From the NCBI GenBank assembly GCA_964580105.1, contig CAZOJJ010000001.1, forward strand, positions 62,001-126,000: 64,000 bases of DNA, written 5' to 3'. The position numbers were made by a program, and so were the translations under genes. Below, one piece after another: positions 17,278-26,775 of the stretch. Under the pieces are notes generated by a model. It saw only the letters and a program-made list of their open reading frames with translations. It was not told where the DNA came from and made no database searches. Source of the stretch: CAZOJJ01 sp964580105. Lineage in GTDB: Bacteria; Bacteroidota; Rhodothermia; Rhodothermales; Rubricoccaceae. Numbering within the stretch: position 1 is the first letter of the stretch; each line of letters opens with the position of its first letter.

Positions 17278-18111
17278 TTACGTCTCTCGGGGCGTTTCGG
17301 CGACGAGGGCGCGGAGCCAGGCGGTGAGCTGATCGTGGACGCGGCGCCCAACCTCCAGCACCTCGTCGTGGTTGAGCGCGGCGCCGTGGAGGCCGGCGGC
17401 CAGGTTGGTGATGGTCGAGAGGCCGAGGACCTTCATTCCCAGGGCGGCGGCCTGGAGGGCTTCGGGCACGGTGCTCATCCCGACGGCGTCGGCCCCGATC
17501 CGCCGGAAGAAGGCGATCTCGGCGGGGGTCTCGTACGAGGGGCCGGCCGTCCAGAGGTAGACGCCGCGGCGCACGATCAAGTGTAGGTGCGCGGCCACGC
17601 GCTCCGCAAGGGCGATCCAGTCGGGGTCGTACGGCGCCGATAGGTTGGGAAATCGAAGATTCCCGCAGGGAAAGCGCCCCTCCCCCACCGGCCCGGCGAG
17701 CGGGCTCACGAACGCGAGGTTGAGGTGGTCGGTGATGAGCATGAGCGTGCCGGGGTCCCACTCCGGGTTGAGGCCGCCGGCCGCGTTGGTCAGCACGAGG
17801 CGGCGGGCGCCGAGCGCGTGCGCCAGCCGCACGGGAAAGCCGAGGGCGCGCGGCGGGTGGCCCTCGTAGGCATGCACGCGGCCCTGCACGAACAGCACCT
17901 CGCGCCCGGCGATCCGCCCGAACACGAGGCGCCCGGCGTGGCCCTGCACCGTCGAGCGCGGGTAGCCGGGAAGCTCGGCCGTCGGGATGACGACGGGGTC
18001 TTCGGCGGCGTCGGCGAGGGCGCCGAGGCCGGAGCCGAGAACGAGCGCGAGGTCGGGCGCGCGGTTGGTCCGGGCGCGGACGGCGGCGAGGGCGTCGGTC
18101 AGGTCGGGCAT
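17278..18111 (-). CDS. punA: Purine-nucleoside phosphorylase
   Basis: Cytoplasmic trimeric PNP that splits purine nucleosides with phosphate in purine salvage. The 277-residue protein has LVLGSGLGALAD at the start (phosphate loop), QGHAGRLVFGRI, QGRVHAYEGH, LTNAAGGLNPEWDPG, and the ligand motif GPSYETPAE and MSTVPE. These match the inosine/guanosine-specific PNP family. The SpoIIE phosphatase gene ends 4 bases upstream, so they share an operon. Confidence 0.93.
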   Translation of the reverse strand: MPDLTDALAAVRARTNRAPDLALVLGSGLGALADAAEDPVVIPTAELPGYPRSTVQGHAGRLVFGRIAGREVLFVQGRVHAYEGHPPRALGFPVRLAHALGARRLVLTNAAGGLNPEWDPGTLMLITDHLNLAFVSPLAGPVGEGRFPCGNLRFPNLSAPYDPDWIALAERVAAHLHLIVRRGVYLWTAGPSYETPAEIAFFRRIGADAVGMSTVPEALQAAALGMKVLGLSTITNLAAGLHGAALNHDEVLEVGRRVHDQLTAWLRALVAETPRET

Positions 18112-18115
18112 GGGC

Positions 18116-20821
18116 TCAGGAGGGAGGCGGCACGGCCGCGCGGGCGTCGTCTCCGCCCGCCTCGGGCGCGCCGAGGGCGTCGGTGACGCGGACGATGACG
18201 ACGGTCATGTCGTCGTGGAGGTCCTCGCCGCCCGCGAAGGCCCGCACGTCGGCCACGAGGGCGCCGAGGAGGGACCAGGCGTACTTCTTCTGCGGCTCGC
18301 CGATGAGACGAAGGAGGCGTTCCTCGCCGTAGAGGCGGCGGTGGCGGTCCATCGCCTCCGAAACGCCGTCGGTGTAAAACACGAGGAGGTCACCCGGTGC
18401 GAGGGGGAGCGTCTGGTCGGTGATCGTCCGGTCGAACCGCTCGCCAGCGACGAGGCCGACGCCGAGGCCGGGCGGCTGGAGCATGGTGGCCGCGTCGTCG
18501 CCGGCCTTGCGGAGCAGCACGGGGTTGTGCCCGGCGCGGGCGAAGGTGAACGTCCGCGCGTCGAGGTCGAAGACGCCGCAGACGACGGAGATGAACATGC
18601 CCTTCGGCGCGTTGGCGCAGAAGAACCGGTTGAGCCGGCGGAGCACCTCGCTCGGCTCCGCCGTCACCGTCCAGAGCGCCTGCACGAAGCCCTTGACGAG
18701 CGTCATGTAGAAGGCGGCGTGGATGCCCTTCCCGCTCACGTCGCCGATGACGAGGCCGACGCGGCGCGCGTCGAGGCGGACGACGTCGTAGTAGTCGCCG
18801 CCGACGTCCTCGGCGGCGAGGCAGGCGGCGGCGAAGTCGAGGCCGGCCACCTCGGGCATCTGCTTGGGCAGGAACGACTGCTGCACCTCGCGGGCGAGGT
18901 CGAGCTCGTGCGTGAGCCGCTCGCGCTCGGCCATCTCGGCGAGGTACGCCGGGACGTACGGCGCCGCGTCCGGCTCGCCCCGGCGGACGCCGACGCCCCC
19001 CACGACCAGCGCAACGCCGAAGAGGGCCAGGATCAGGAGTACGTCGGCCGTTGCCGGGGACGCCTCGATCAACCAATCGTCCTGCACGCTGGCGATCAGC
19101 CCGCTGCCCAGGATGCCGAGCCCGGCCGTGAGCGCGTCGTAGCGGTGGAGCGCCAGGGCCACACCCGCCCCCACGACGGCCGCGAACGCCCACGCGAACG
19201 GGACGGCCCGCACCATCGGCTCCAGCGGACCCAGAACGGCGAAGGCGAGCGCGACCGTCACCCCCAGCACAGACACCCAGGCCCGCCCGCTGCGCATCAG
19301 GACCGAGCCGACGCCGAGCAGGAGCACCTGCACCCACAGCAGGGACACCCAGCCCTGCTGGGCCACGACGAGGACGGCCTCCGAGAGACTGAACTGCGCG
19401 CCGAAGAGGGGCGTGTAGGCCTCGAAGTGCAGCGGTACGTCCGGCATGAGCACCAGCAGCGCGACCGCCGCGCCCGCGAGGGCGAACGAGAGGGCCGTGC
19501 CCCGGAGGAGCGCGAGGCCGACGGGCCGGTTGAGCCAGGCCGCCCCCCGCACGAGCGTGAGCGTCTCGATCTTCGACGGCCAGACCGAGCGCGCGAGGGA
19601 ATCCGCCGTGGCCGAGGCGACGAACACCATCAGCCCGACGCCGCCCGCCCAGAAGAGCGAGTTGACCACGAGCACGAGCACGGCCTCGATGAGGTCCGCC
19701 CCGCCCAGCGCCACCACGAAGATCGGCAGCATGAGGAGGTTGGCCAGCCCGGCGAAGAGGCCGGCCACGAGCGCGTCGATCAGGGCCGCCTGGGCGTCGA
19801 GCGCGCGGAGGCGGAGGCGACGGACGAAGAGCACCAGCAGCAGGACGGCGACGGCGAGCCAGAGGAGCACCTTCCCCATCAGCACGGGGTCGTCGGCCAG
19901 ATCGACGCTGAAGCTCGCCGCGAACTCGCCGTCGGCGCGGGGGTCGTCCTCGAACGCCTCGGGGTCCACGTCGAAGCGGGTGCGGAGGTCGAGCAGCGCG
20001 CCGCCGGCCGCTACGTCCACCTGCGCCACGAGCCGCCGGCCGAGCCGCCGCTCCGTCGAAACCAGCACCACCCGCGCGCCGCGCCCGGGATCGGGCCGGG
20101 GCGCCACGCCGGCCACCTCCAGCGGCCACTCCGCCAGCAGCGTCGCGCCGAGGTGGGCACGGGCGATGGCCGCCGCCGCCGCCGCACTCAGCGCCTGCGG
20201 ACGGGCGAGCGCCTCGGCCTCCCCGCGCCGCTCGCGGTCCCGCGCCAGCATCGAGTCGGCCAGGGCTGCGCCGGGCACGCCCTCCACCGGCACGTCGAAG
20301 CGCAGGAGCGCGGCCAGGGCCGAGTCGGGGCCGACGGCGGCCGCCTCGGGCATTCCGAGGGCGCGGTCGAGCACGGCGCGGTCGAGCCCGTCGCGAACCA
20401 CCCCACCCGCGTTGCGGAAGTACCACGGCGTGCCGTCCTCGGAGAGGCGAACGGCGTAGCGCTCCTCGCCCGCCTGCTCGCCCTCGGTCTCGCGCCAGCG
20501 CACGAACCAGTAGAACGCCGGCACGGCGTCTTCGCCTTCGAGGCCTGCTCGCGCATCCCGCCGCCCGACGTCGTGCTGGAGGCTGTCGAGGAGGCCGGGG
20601 TGGGCGAGGAAGAACGCCGCCGGCTCCAGCCCGTCGGTGGCGTAGCCGCGCTCCCGCAGGAACGCCGCCGACGCCTCCACGGCGCCGTCCGGGCCGAGGG
20701 CGTAGGTCGCCGCCGCGACCGGGTGCTCGGCGGGCAACCGCCCGATCAGCAGCGCAAGCCCGAGCACGGCCGCAACGGCCAGCGCGAGGTCGGCGGGGGC
20801 GAACCGGAAGCGGTCGGGCAT
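18116..20821 (-). CDS. SpoIIE-type PP2C phosphatase with large membrane sensor
   Basis: A 901-residue membrane protein. One N-terminal membrane segment is followed by a periplasmic region to about residue 315, then some seven to nine hydrophobic segments to about residue 605. A helix (RERLTHELDLAREVQQSFLP) leads into the C-terminal RsbU/SpoIIE phosphatase domain. The phosphatase shows DVGGDYYDV, VIGDVSGKGIHAAFYM, FARAGHNPVLL, FYTDGVSEAMD and DDMTVVIVRV, so the metal-binding aspartates are present. In relatives it dephosphorylates an anti-anti-sigma factor; no such partner is visible nearby. It overlaps the purine phosphorylase operon. Confidence 0.9.
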   Translation of the reverse strand: MPDRFRFAPADLALAVAAVLGLALLIGRLPAEHPVAAATYALGPDGAVEASAAFLRERGYATDGLEPAAFFLAHPGLLDSLQHDVGRRDARAGLEGEDAVPAFYWFVRWRETEGEQAGEERYAVRLSEDGTPWYFRNAGGVVRDGLDRAVLDRALGMPEAAAVGPDSALAALLRFDVPVEGVPGAALADSMLARDRERRGEAEALARPQALSAAAAAAIARAHLGATLLAEWPLEVAGVAPRPDPGRGARVVLVSTERRLGRRLVAQVDVAAGGALLDLRTRFDVDPEAFEDDPRADGEFAASFSVDLADDPVLMGKVLLWLAVAVLLLVLFVRRLRLRALDAQAALIDALVAGLFAGLANLLMLPIFVVALGGADLIEAVLVLVVNSLFWAGGVGLMVFVASATADSLARSVWPSKIETLTLVRGAAWLNRPVGLALLRGTALSFALAGAAVALLVLMPDVPLHFEAYTPLFGAQFSLSEAVLVVAQQGWVSLLWVQVLLLGVGSVLMRSGRAWVSVLGVTVALAFAVLGPLEPMVRAVPFAWAFAAVVGAGVALALHRYDALTAGLGILGSGLIASVQDDWLIEASPATADVLLILALFGVALVVGGVGVRRGEPDAAPYVPAYLAEMAERERLTHELDLAREVQQSFLPKQMPEVAGLDFAAACLAAEDVGGDYYDVVRLDARRVGLVIGDVSGKGIHAAFYMTLVKGFVQALWTVTAEPSEVLRRLNRFFCANAPKGMFISVVCGVFDLDARTFTFARAGHNPVLLRKAGDDAATMLQPPGLGVGLVAGERFDRTITDQTLPLAPGDLLVFYTDGVSEAMDRHRRLYGEERLLRLIGEPQKKYAWSLLGALVADVRAFAGGEDLHDDMTVVIVRVTDALGAPEAGGDDARAAVPPPS

Positions 20822-20844
20822 CGGGGCGAAGGCGGGCGGGCGGC

Positions 20845-20852
20845 GCAATCTA
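20845..20852 (-). promoter_or_regulatory. Candidate -7 promoter box for the SpoIIE phosphatase
   Basis: The minus strand reads TAGATTGC, ending 23 bases before the ATG. It overlaps the last codons of the transporter gene upstream. Confidence 0.35.
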
Positions 20853-21998
20853 CGGGCCGTCCGGCGCCATCGGGGCGCGCCGGAGCGTCGGCGTGAGCAG
20901 CCGGAACTGGCGGGCGCTCCAGAGCACCTGCTGCACCGTCACCATCACGATGGTGAGGGCGGGGATGGCCACGAGCATCCCGAGGAGACCGGCTACCCGC
21001 GCGCCGATGAGCACGACGCACAGGATCACGAGCGGGTGCACGCGCGCCGCCCGTGAGAAGTAGAGGGGCTGGAAGAAGACGTTGTCGGCCACCTGCGTGA
21101 GCCCCATCGCCAGCGCCACCCACGGCACGAGCGAGAAGTCGCCCGTCTGGGCGATGCCGACGACGGCGCCGGCGGCGAAGCCGAGCGGGGGGCCGAAGTA
21201 CGGGATCGTGTTGGCGAGGGCGGTGAAGAGCCCCACCGCGATGGCGCCGTCGAGGCCGACCAGCCCGAGCAGCACCGTGGCGACGAGGCCGACGGAGAAC
21301 AGCTGCACGAACAGCGCCCGGAAGTACCGCCCGATGGTCGTCTCCACCGTCGCCAGCAGCCGGAGCGTCGGCTCGAAGTAGCGGTTGGGCACGAGCCGGA
21401 GGCCCCACGCCTGGATCGCCCGGCCGTCCTTGAGCAGGAAGAACGCGACGAACGGCACGATCACGAGCGCCGCCACCACGTCGCCCAGCACGGTCACGAC
21501 GGACGAGACGGCCGTGCCCACCTCATCCTGCCGGAACAGCACGGCGACCGTCTCGCGCAGCCACGCCTCGACGGCGCCTTCCGGGACGGACGGGAGGTAC
21601 TGCCGCACCGTCCGGTCCACGGACTCGGCCACCTGCGTCAGCCGCTCCGGCGTCAGCAGGCCGGTCACCTGCGCCAGCTGCCCGGCGAAGAACGGCACGA
21701 ACAGCCCCACGACCAGCCCCACGACCGCGAACAGCCCCACGAAGCCGACCAGCACGGCCACCACGCGCGGGACGCCGCGCCCCTGGATCCACGTCACGAA
21801 CGGCCCCAGCAGGTACGCCACCACCGCCGCCGCGACGAGGTAGAAAACGAGGTCGGAGAAGAACCACACCAGCCACACGCCCAGCGCCACCCCGCCGAGG
21901 ACGAGGAGGAGGCGGACGACGCGGTCGAAGGTGAAGCGGGCAGGCACAGGCAGTCGGGCCAACGATTCCGAAAGGTAGGCCTGGGGACAGACTCTCAA
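20850..21998 (-). CDS. AI-2E family transporter (permease)
   Basis: A 382-residue inner-membrane protein of the AI-2E/PerM superfamily, with about eight membrane segments. Typical motifs are present: the long amphipathic loop between segments two and three, then PFVAFFLLKDG, and VGLFTALANTIPYFGPPLG and NVFFQPLYFSRAARVHPLVI. The cargo of this superfamily is usually unknown. No ATG is available; the TTG at 21996-21998 is used, and the TTG at 21960-21962 (start LARLPVPARF) is also possible. It lies between recX and the SpoIIE gene. Confidence 0.85.
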   Translation of the reverse strand: MRVCPQAYLSESLARLPVPARFTFDRVVRLLLVLGGVALGVWLVWFFSDLVFYLVAAAVVAYLLGPFVTWIQGRGVPRVVAVLVGFVGLFAVVGLVVGLFVPFFAGQLAQVTGLLTPERLTQVAESVDRTVRQYLPSVPEGAVEAWLRETVAVLFRQDEVGTAVSSVVTVLGDVVAALVIVPFVAFFLLKDGRAIQAWGLRLVPNRYFEPTLRLLATVETTIGRYFRALFVQLFSVGLVATVLLGLVGLDGAIAVGLFTALANTIPYFGPPLGFAAGAVVGIAQTGDFSLVPWVALAMGLTQVADNVFFQPLYFSRAARVHPLVILCVVLIGARVAGLLGMLVAIPALTIVMVTVQQVLWSARQFRLLTPTLRRAPMAPDGP

Positions 21999-22027
21999 CC
22001 ATGCACGTCCCCCCGAGCGCCTATCGC

Positions 22028-22714
22028 TCAGCCGCCCTCGGCCTCCTCCCGCGCGAGCGCCTCGACGACCTCGCGGGCGACGTCGAAGGCGTAGCCCCGG
22101 CGGAGCAGGAAGTCCATCGTCTTCTTCTTCCGCTTGCGCGGATCGGGCTCGCGGGCGAGGCGGTTCCAGCGCGGCCGGGCGAGGTGCATCGCCGCCTCAC
22201 CGAGGTCCTCGGCCTCCACCAGCTCGGCCAGCGCCTCCTCGATGACGGCCTTGTCCACGCCGCGCTGGAGGAGGTCGGCGCGGAGGCGCTGCGGGCCGTG
22301 GCCGCGTCCGCCGAACCGGTCCCGGACGAACGCGCGGGCGTAGGCCGCGTCGTCGAGGTAGCCGTAGCCTTCGAGGTGGGCAACGGCATCCTCCACGGCG
22401 TCGTCGGCGTAGCCCTTCTCGCGGAGCTTGCGGCGCACCTCCGCCGCCGTCTTGGCGCCGTAGGTGAGGTAGTCGAGGGCGGCGGCGCGGGCGCGGTGCG
22501 TCTGCTCCTTCGCCAGCAGCGCCTCCTGCTCGGCGACCGTCAGCGTCTTCCCTTTGCGGAGCCCGGCTTCGAGCGCGAGGTCGAGCGCAAGGCCAAAGGC
22601 GAACTGCCCGTCGATGAACACGCTGACGCGCTCGGCGTCGCGCTTCTGCGTCACGACGCGCGTGATCGTCCCGTCCCGGAGGCTCCGTTCCTGATCGTCG
22701 TGCGGCTCGCTCAT
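22028..22714 (-). CDS. recX: Regulatory protein RecX
   Basis: A modulator of the RecA recombinase, cytoplasmic. The 228-residue protein has the three-helix repeats of RecX: LDYLTYGAKTAAEVRRKLREKG, a turn with YGYLDDAAYARAFVRDR, and the C-terminal block ending MDFLLRRGYAFDVAREVV. A short basic N-terminal extension precedes these. Length fits. recA is not in the window. The gene is 43 bases downstream of the TonB receptor stop. Confidence 0.93.
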   Translation of the reverse strand: MSEPHDDQERSLRDGTITRVVTQKRDAERVSVFIDGQFAFGLALDLALEAGLRKGKTLTVAEQEALLAKEQTHRARAAALDYLTYGAKTAAEVRRKLREKGYADDAVEDAVAHLEGYGYLDDAAYARAFVRDRFGGRGHGPQRLRADLLQRGVDKAVIEEALAELVEAEDLGEAAMHLARPRWNRLAREPDPRKRKKKTMDFLLRRGYAFDVAREVVEALAREEAEGG

Positions 22715-22757
22715 GCCGGAAGGTAGCGTGCGCGGCCGACGGCGTTGCGTCTCCGCC

Positions 22758-25412
22758 TCACCAGGACGCCTTCAGGCTCAGGACCGGCACGACGGGCAGG
22801 CCGCGCACGTCGGTGGCGAGGAGGGCAGGGAGACCACCGACGGCCGTGGTGTCCGGCGAGGGTGACGCGGCGAGGTTGAACGCCTGCGCCTGCGCGTCCC
22901 ACCGGAGCCCGGCCCATTCGAACCGGTAGCCGACGGTGAGGTCGAGCCGCGTCTCGACGGGGAAGCGCGAGGCGCGGGGGCCGTCGGCGCCGTCCTCGAC
23001 GGTGGGCAGGCCGCTCTGCACCGTCAGCCGGGCGGCGGCCGACCAGTGCGCGCCGCCGCGCTGGACGAGCAGGCCGAGGACGTGGGGGCGGTCGTAGCGG
23101 CTCGGCCGCCATTCGCCCGTCGCGGGGTGGCGTACCTCGGCGCGGGCGAGGGCGTAGCTGAGGCCGAGCGCCCACGCCCCGCGCTCGCCCCGTGCGGCCA
23201 GTTCCAGCCCGAGCGCCCGTCCGCCCGTCGGCCGGTAGAAGCGGAGGAGGTCGGCCTCCTCCACGCCCGGCCCGTCGAGCCCGTGGCCGGGCTCGAACGG
23301 TGCCAGCGGTTCGAGCACGTCGTGGAGCGTGCGCACGTAGCCGTCGAGGCTGAAGGCGAGGCCGTCGCCCGGCGCCCACTCGGCCCCCGCGCCGGCCTGC
23401 CACGCCGACGCCGGACGGAGCCGCTCGCTCGGGAGCAGCCACCGGCTCGCCGCGAGGTCGTACGTGTACGCGTAGCGGTCGCGGACGCGGTGGAGCGGCT
23501 GCGTCTGGCGGCTCACGCCCGCGCGGACGTACAGCCGCTCGGAACGGATCGCGTAGCGCACGGCCAGGCGCGGACTCACGCTCAGGTGCCGCCCGGACGA
23601 GTAGGCGTCGGCCCGGAGGCCTGTCTGCACGCGCCAGCGGTCCGTCGGCTTCCAGGAGTCCTGCACGTAGACCGACGCCTCGACGCCCTGCCGGTCGGCG
23701 CGGGCGGCCCGGCTCCCCTGCCCCGTCATCGTCTCGGCCACCTGCGCCTCGAGGTCCTGATAGGCGAGGTGCCCGCCGAAGCGGAATTCGTGGGCGAGCG
23801 AGCGGAAGTAGTCCACGTCGGCGCGGACGCCGGTTTCGTGGAAGCCGACGCGGTAGTCGCGGTCGAGGCGGAGGCCGGCGTCGTCGTGGGCGGCGGTCTG
23901 TTCGCGGAGCCGGTAGCGCGTGTGGTAGGCCGTGGCTGAGGCGAAGTAGCGGCGGCCGAGGAAGCGGTAGTGCGCCGCGCCCATCCGGTTCGACCAGCCG
24001 TCGTCCACGGTCAGGCGCGGGACGTCGCTCCCGGTGACGTCGCCGAGGCGGGCGTCGAGGCGGGCGTCGAGGCGGGCGTCGAGGCGATCGGCCCCGAGGT
24101 AGCCGCCGAGGGAGAGCCGGTGGCGCGAAGACGGCGCCCACGTCAGCTTCGCCTCGCCGTCGGAGAACCGGTGGCCCACGTCCTGCCCGTCCATCTCGCC
24201 GAAAGTGCCGAGCGGGTCGAGCACGACGGCGCCGGCCTCCTCGCGGAGCGTGGGCGAGAACAGCCAGTCGAGCGTGGAGCGCCGCGCGGCCACGAGCAGG
24301 CCGAGGCGCGCGACCACGGGCACCTCGGCGACGACGCGGGCGGACACCGGGCCGAGCGAGGCGATGCCGGTCGGCCGGTCGGCCAGGCCGTCCTTCGTCT
24401 CCACCTGCACCACGGCGGCCAGGCCGCCGCCCAACTCGGGCGGGAGCGAACCCCGGTGGAAGCGGACGCGCTCCAGCGCCTCGGGCTGGAACGCCGAGAA
24501 CAGCCCGAAAGCGTGCCACGGCTCGACGAACGGCACGTCGTCGCGGAGGTAGCGCGTGAGGTGCGGGTCGGCCCCCCGCACGACGAGGGCGCCGCCGCCG
24601 GCCCCGGCGCGGGCGAGGCCGGGCAGCCAGTCGAGCGTCTGCGCGAGGTCGCCCTCGCCGAGGAAGACGGGCAGCGCGGCGGCCTGGCGCGTGGCAAGGT
24701 CGGTCATGCCCGGCACGGGCTCCGGCTCGGACCGCCCGTCCACCGTCGCGTCGTCGGCCACGACGACCTCGGGCTGGAGGCGGATCGTCGGGGGGAGCCG
24801 GGAGGACTCGGGGTAGACGGAGAGCCGGACGCGCACCGGCCGGTAGCCGACGTGCGAGAAGCGGACGGTGTACGTGCCCGTCGGCAGGTCGGGCACGACG
24901 AAGTCACCGTGAAGATCGGCCACGCCGCCGAGGTCGAGGTCCACGAGCCAGGCGTGCGCGCCCCAGAGCGGCTCGCCCGAGAGGGCGTCCACGATGGTGC
25001 CTTCGAGGTCACCGAGGAAGGCGGCCGGGTCGTCGGGCTCGAGGGGCACGTTGAGCGGCTCCTCGATGACGACGTAGCGCCCGCGCCGGATGCGCGTGGC
25101 GCGGAGGCCGGTGCCCCGGAGGAGCTGGGCGAGCGCGGCGTCGGGCTCGTCGCCGGGCTTGTAGACGCCGGAGGCGCGGACGCCCTCGGTCAGGCGGTGG
25201 GCGAAGACGAAGCTGGCCCCGGAGGCGTCGGCCAGCTCGTAGAGCGCGGCCTCCAGCGGCACGTCGTCCCAGGCGTACACGTAGGGATCGGGCTTCGACT
25301 GCCCGGCCGCCTCGGGCGCGCCGAGCGCCGCCGCGACGAGCACGGCGACCAACACGGTGGCGACCAACACGGTGGCGACCAACACGGTGCGGACGAGTCC
25401 CCGGACGGGCAT
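22758..25412 (-). CDS. TonB-dependent receptor with STN and CarboxypepD-like domains
   Basis: An outer-membrane transporter of 884 residues. It has a signal peptide with three near copies of LVATV, then an STN domain at about residues 45-117 for trans-envelope signalling. A carboxypeptidase-regulatory-like domain follows at about 132-215, then a TonB plug and a 22-strand barrel ending LSLKASW. This is the FecA-type layout. FecR and an ECF sigma factor lie directly upstream (26.8-27.3 and 25.6-26.8 kb), completing the usual signalling trio. The substrate is unknown; ferric ligands or glycans are usual. Tandem DAR codons lie near 24.05 kb. Confidence 0.92.
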   Translation of the reverse strand: MPVRGLVRTVLVATVLVATVLVAVLVAAALGAPEAAGQSKPDPYVYAWDDVPLEAALYELADASGASFVFAHRLTEGVRASGVYKPGDEPDAALAQLLRGTGLRATRIRRGRYVVIEEPLNVPLEPDDPAAFLGDLEGTIVDALSGEPLWGAHAWLVDLDLGGVADLHGDFVVPDLPTGTYTVRFSHVGYRPVRVRLSVYPESSRLPPTIRLQPEVVVADDATVDGRSEPEPVPGMTDLATRQAAALPVFLGEGDLAQTLDWLPGLARAGAGGGALVVRGADPHLTRYLRDDVPFVEPWHAFGLFSAFQPEALERVRFHRGSLPPELGGGLAAVVQVETKDGLADRPTGIASLGPVSARVVAEVPVVARLGLLVAARRSTLDWLFSPTLREEAGAVVLDPLGTFGEMDGQDVGHRFSDGEAKLTWAPSSRHRLSLGGYLGADRLDARLDARLDARLGDVTGSDVPRLTVDDGWSNRMGAAHYRFLGRRYFASATAYHTRYRLREQTAAHDDAGLRLDRDYRVGFHETGVRADVDYFRSLAHEFRFGGHLAYQDLEAQVAETMTGQGSRAARADRQGVEASVYVQDSWKPTDRWRVQTGLRADAYSSGRHLSVSPRLAVRYAIRSERLYVRAGVSRQTQPLHRVRDRYAYTYDLAASRWLLPSERLRPASAWQAGAGAEWAPGDGLAFSLDGYVRTLHDVLEPLAPFEPGHGLDGPGVEEADLLRFYRPTGGRALGLELAARGERGAWALGLSYALARAEVRHPATGEWRPSRYDRPHVLGLLVQRGGAHWSAAARLTVQSGLPTVEDGADGPRASRFPVETRLDLTVGYRFEWAGLRWDAQAQAFNLAASPSPDTTAVGGLPALLATDVRGLPVVPVLSLKASW
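24040..24088. repeat. 12-base coding tandem repeat in the TonB receptor
   Basis: About three copies of a unit reading GAGGCGGGCGTC occur within the barrel-coding region, encoding LDAR repeated three times. The unit is a multiple of three bases, so copy-number change would keep the frame. Confidence 0.8.
25345..25392. repeat. 15-base coding repeat in the TonB receptor signal peptide
   Basis: Three copies of a unit reading ACCAACACGGTGGCG extend the hydrophobic core of the signal peptide (repeated LVATV). The unit is a multiple of three. Confidence 0.8.
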
Positions 25413-25557
25413 GCGGACGACGAACGGAAGCGCTAACGGGCCAGCCTACGCAAAAACCTCGCCCCGGCTGCGCGCCGGGGCCAGGGCTTTCGAGAGGCCG
25501 TCCGTGAACGCCCGACGGCCGCGTGGGCGTACCGAAGAACGGACACCGCGCGTGCGG

Positions 25558-26760
25558 CTACCGCGAATTCGGCACGAGGCGGAAGCCGCCGTCCGGGAGC
25601 GGCTGCACCTCGGCGCCGAGCGCGAGGGCGAGCTGAGCGAGGGCGTCTTCGAGGCCGTCCTCGCGGGCGAAGCGCGTCGCCGAGACGGGCTGGTCGGCCA
25701 GCGCCGCGTCCACCTCGACGGGTGCGCCGAAGGTGGCGGCGAGGCGCTCGGCCACGCGGCCCATCGGCTCGTCACGGAGGAAGAGGTCGCCGGTCCAGGC
25801 GAGGGCGGCGTTCACGTCGGCGGGCGCGGGCGCGGTCGGCGCGTCGAGGGCTACGACGCGGCTCCGCTGGCCGGGCGCGAGGCGGACGGCCTCGGCGTCC
25901 CCGCCGCGCGAGGCCAGCGCCACGGTGCCCTCGACGAGCACCACGTCGGTCGCCGCGTCGTCCACGGCCACGTTGAACGTGGTGCCCAGCACGGTCACCG
26001 TCGCGTTCGGCGTCTCGACGGTAAACGGGCGCGCCGCGTCGTGGCGGACGGCGAAGAGGGCCTGCCCGGCGAGGAGCCGCGCCCGCCGCACGTCGGCGTC
26101 CTCGGCCACGAGGAGCGTCGTGTGCGCCGCCAGCTCGGCGGTCGAGCCGTCGGGTAGCTGGAGCGTCCGCGCCTCGGCCGTGCGGACGGTCTCGAAGCCG
26201 GCGTCGCGCCGGGCGAGGTAGGCCAAGACCGTCCCGAACGCGACGACGGCGACGACGGCCGCCACCCGCCACACGCCCGAGCGGCGGCGCACCGGGCGCA
26301 TCGCAGGCGCGGCCGGGCGGTCGGACGCACGCACCGGCGGTGAGACGGACGGAGCGGGTGCCTTCCCGTTCGTGGGGACGTGGGCGGCCCAGGCACGCTC
26401 GAAGGCGTCGCGGTCGGCGCGGATGCGGCGGACGGCGTCCACGAGGCCGGGGTGCGTCGCCATCGCCTCCCCGAGCGGCCCCACGACCGCGCCGAGGCGG
26501 GCGCGGTCGGCCGCGTCGAGATAGTCGGCGGCGGGGGCCGACTGGCCCGGGAGCGGCTCGTCGGAGAGCGCGTAGAGGATGAGCAGGGTGCGGTCGGGCA
26601 GCACGCGCGCGAGGTCGCGTCGGACGGCGGCGCGGAGGCTCTGCCAGCGGCGGAAGGCCTCGGCGAGAGCGGGGTTCTCACGGAGGGCGCGGTCCACGGC
26701 GGCCCGTTCCTCCGGCGGGAGGGCGTCGTAGAGGGCCAGGGCGTCGAACGGCTCGCTCAT
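25558..26760 (-). CDS. FecR family anti-sigma regulator
   Basis: A membrane anti-sigma protein of 400 residues that pairs with an ECF sigma factor and a TonB receptor. The cytoplasmic N-terminal anti-sigma helices (DALALYDALPPEERAAVDRA) are followed by a zinc-free linker, one membrane segment at about residue 165, and the FecR periplasmic domain: VRTAEARTLQLPDGSTAEL and PFTVETPNATVTVLGTTFNV. A C-terminal STN-like domain, LAATFGAPVEVD, follows. It ends 145 bases before the receptor and starts 16 bases after the sigma stop. Confidence 0.92.
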   Translation of the reverse strand: MSEPFDALALYDALPPEERAAVDRALRENPALAEAFRRWQSLRAAVRRDLARVLPDRTLLILYALSDEPLPGQSAPAADYLDAADRARLGAVVGPLGEAMATHPGLVDAVRRIRADRDAFERAWAAHVPTNGKAPAPSVSPPVRASDRPAAPAMRPVRRRSGVWRVAAVVAVVAFGTVLAYLARRDAGFETVRTAEARTLQLPDGSTAELAAHTTLLVAEDADVRRARLLAGQALFAVRHDAARPFTVETPNATVTVLGTTFNVAVDDAATDVVLVEGTVALASRGGDAEAVRLAPGQRSRVVALDAPTAPAPADVNAALAWTGDLFLRDEPMGRVAERLAATFGAPVEVDAALADQPVSATRFAREDGLEDALAQLALALGAEVQPLPDGGFRLVPNSR

Positions 26761-26775
26761 GGTAGGGCGGGTGCG

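Noticed and set aside
18390..20426. Second minus-strand frame over the SpoIIE phosphatase
   Set aside because: Arg/Pro-rich out-of-frame reading; the other frame holds the family motifs.
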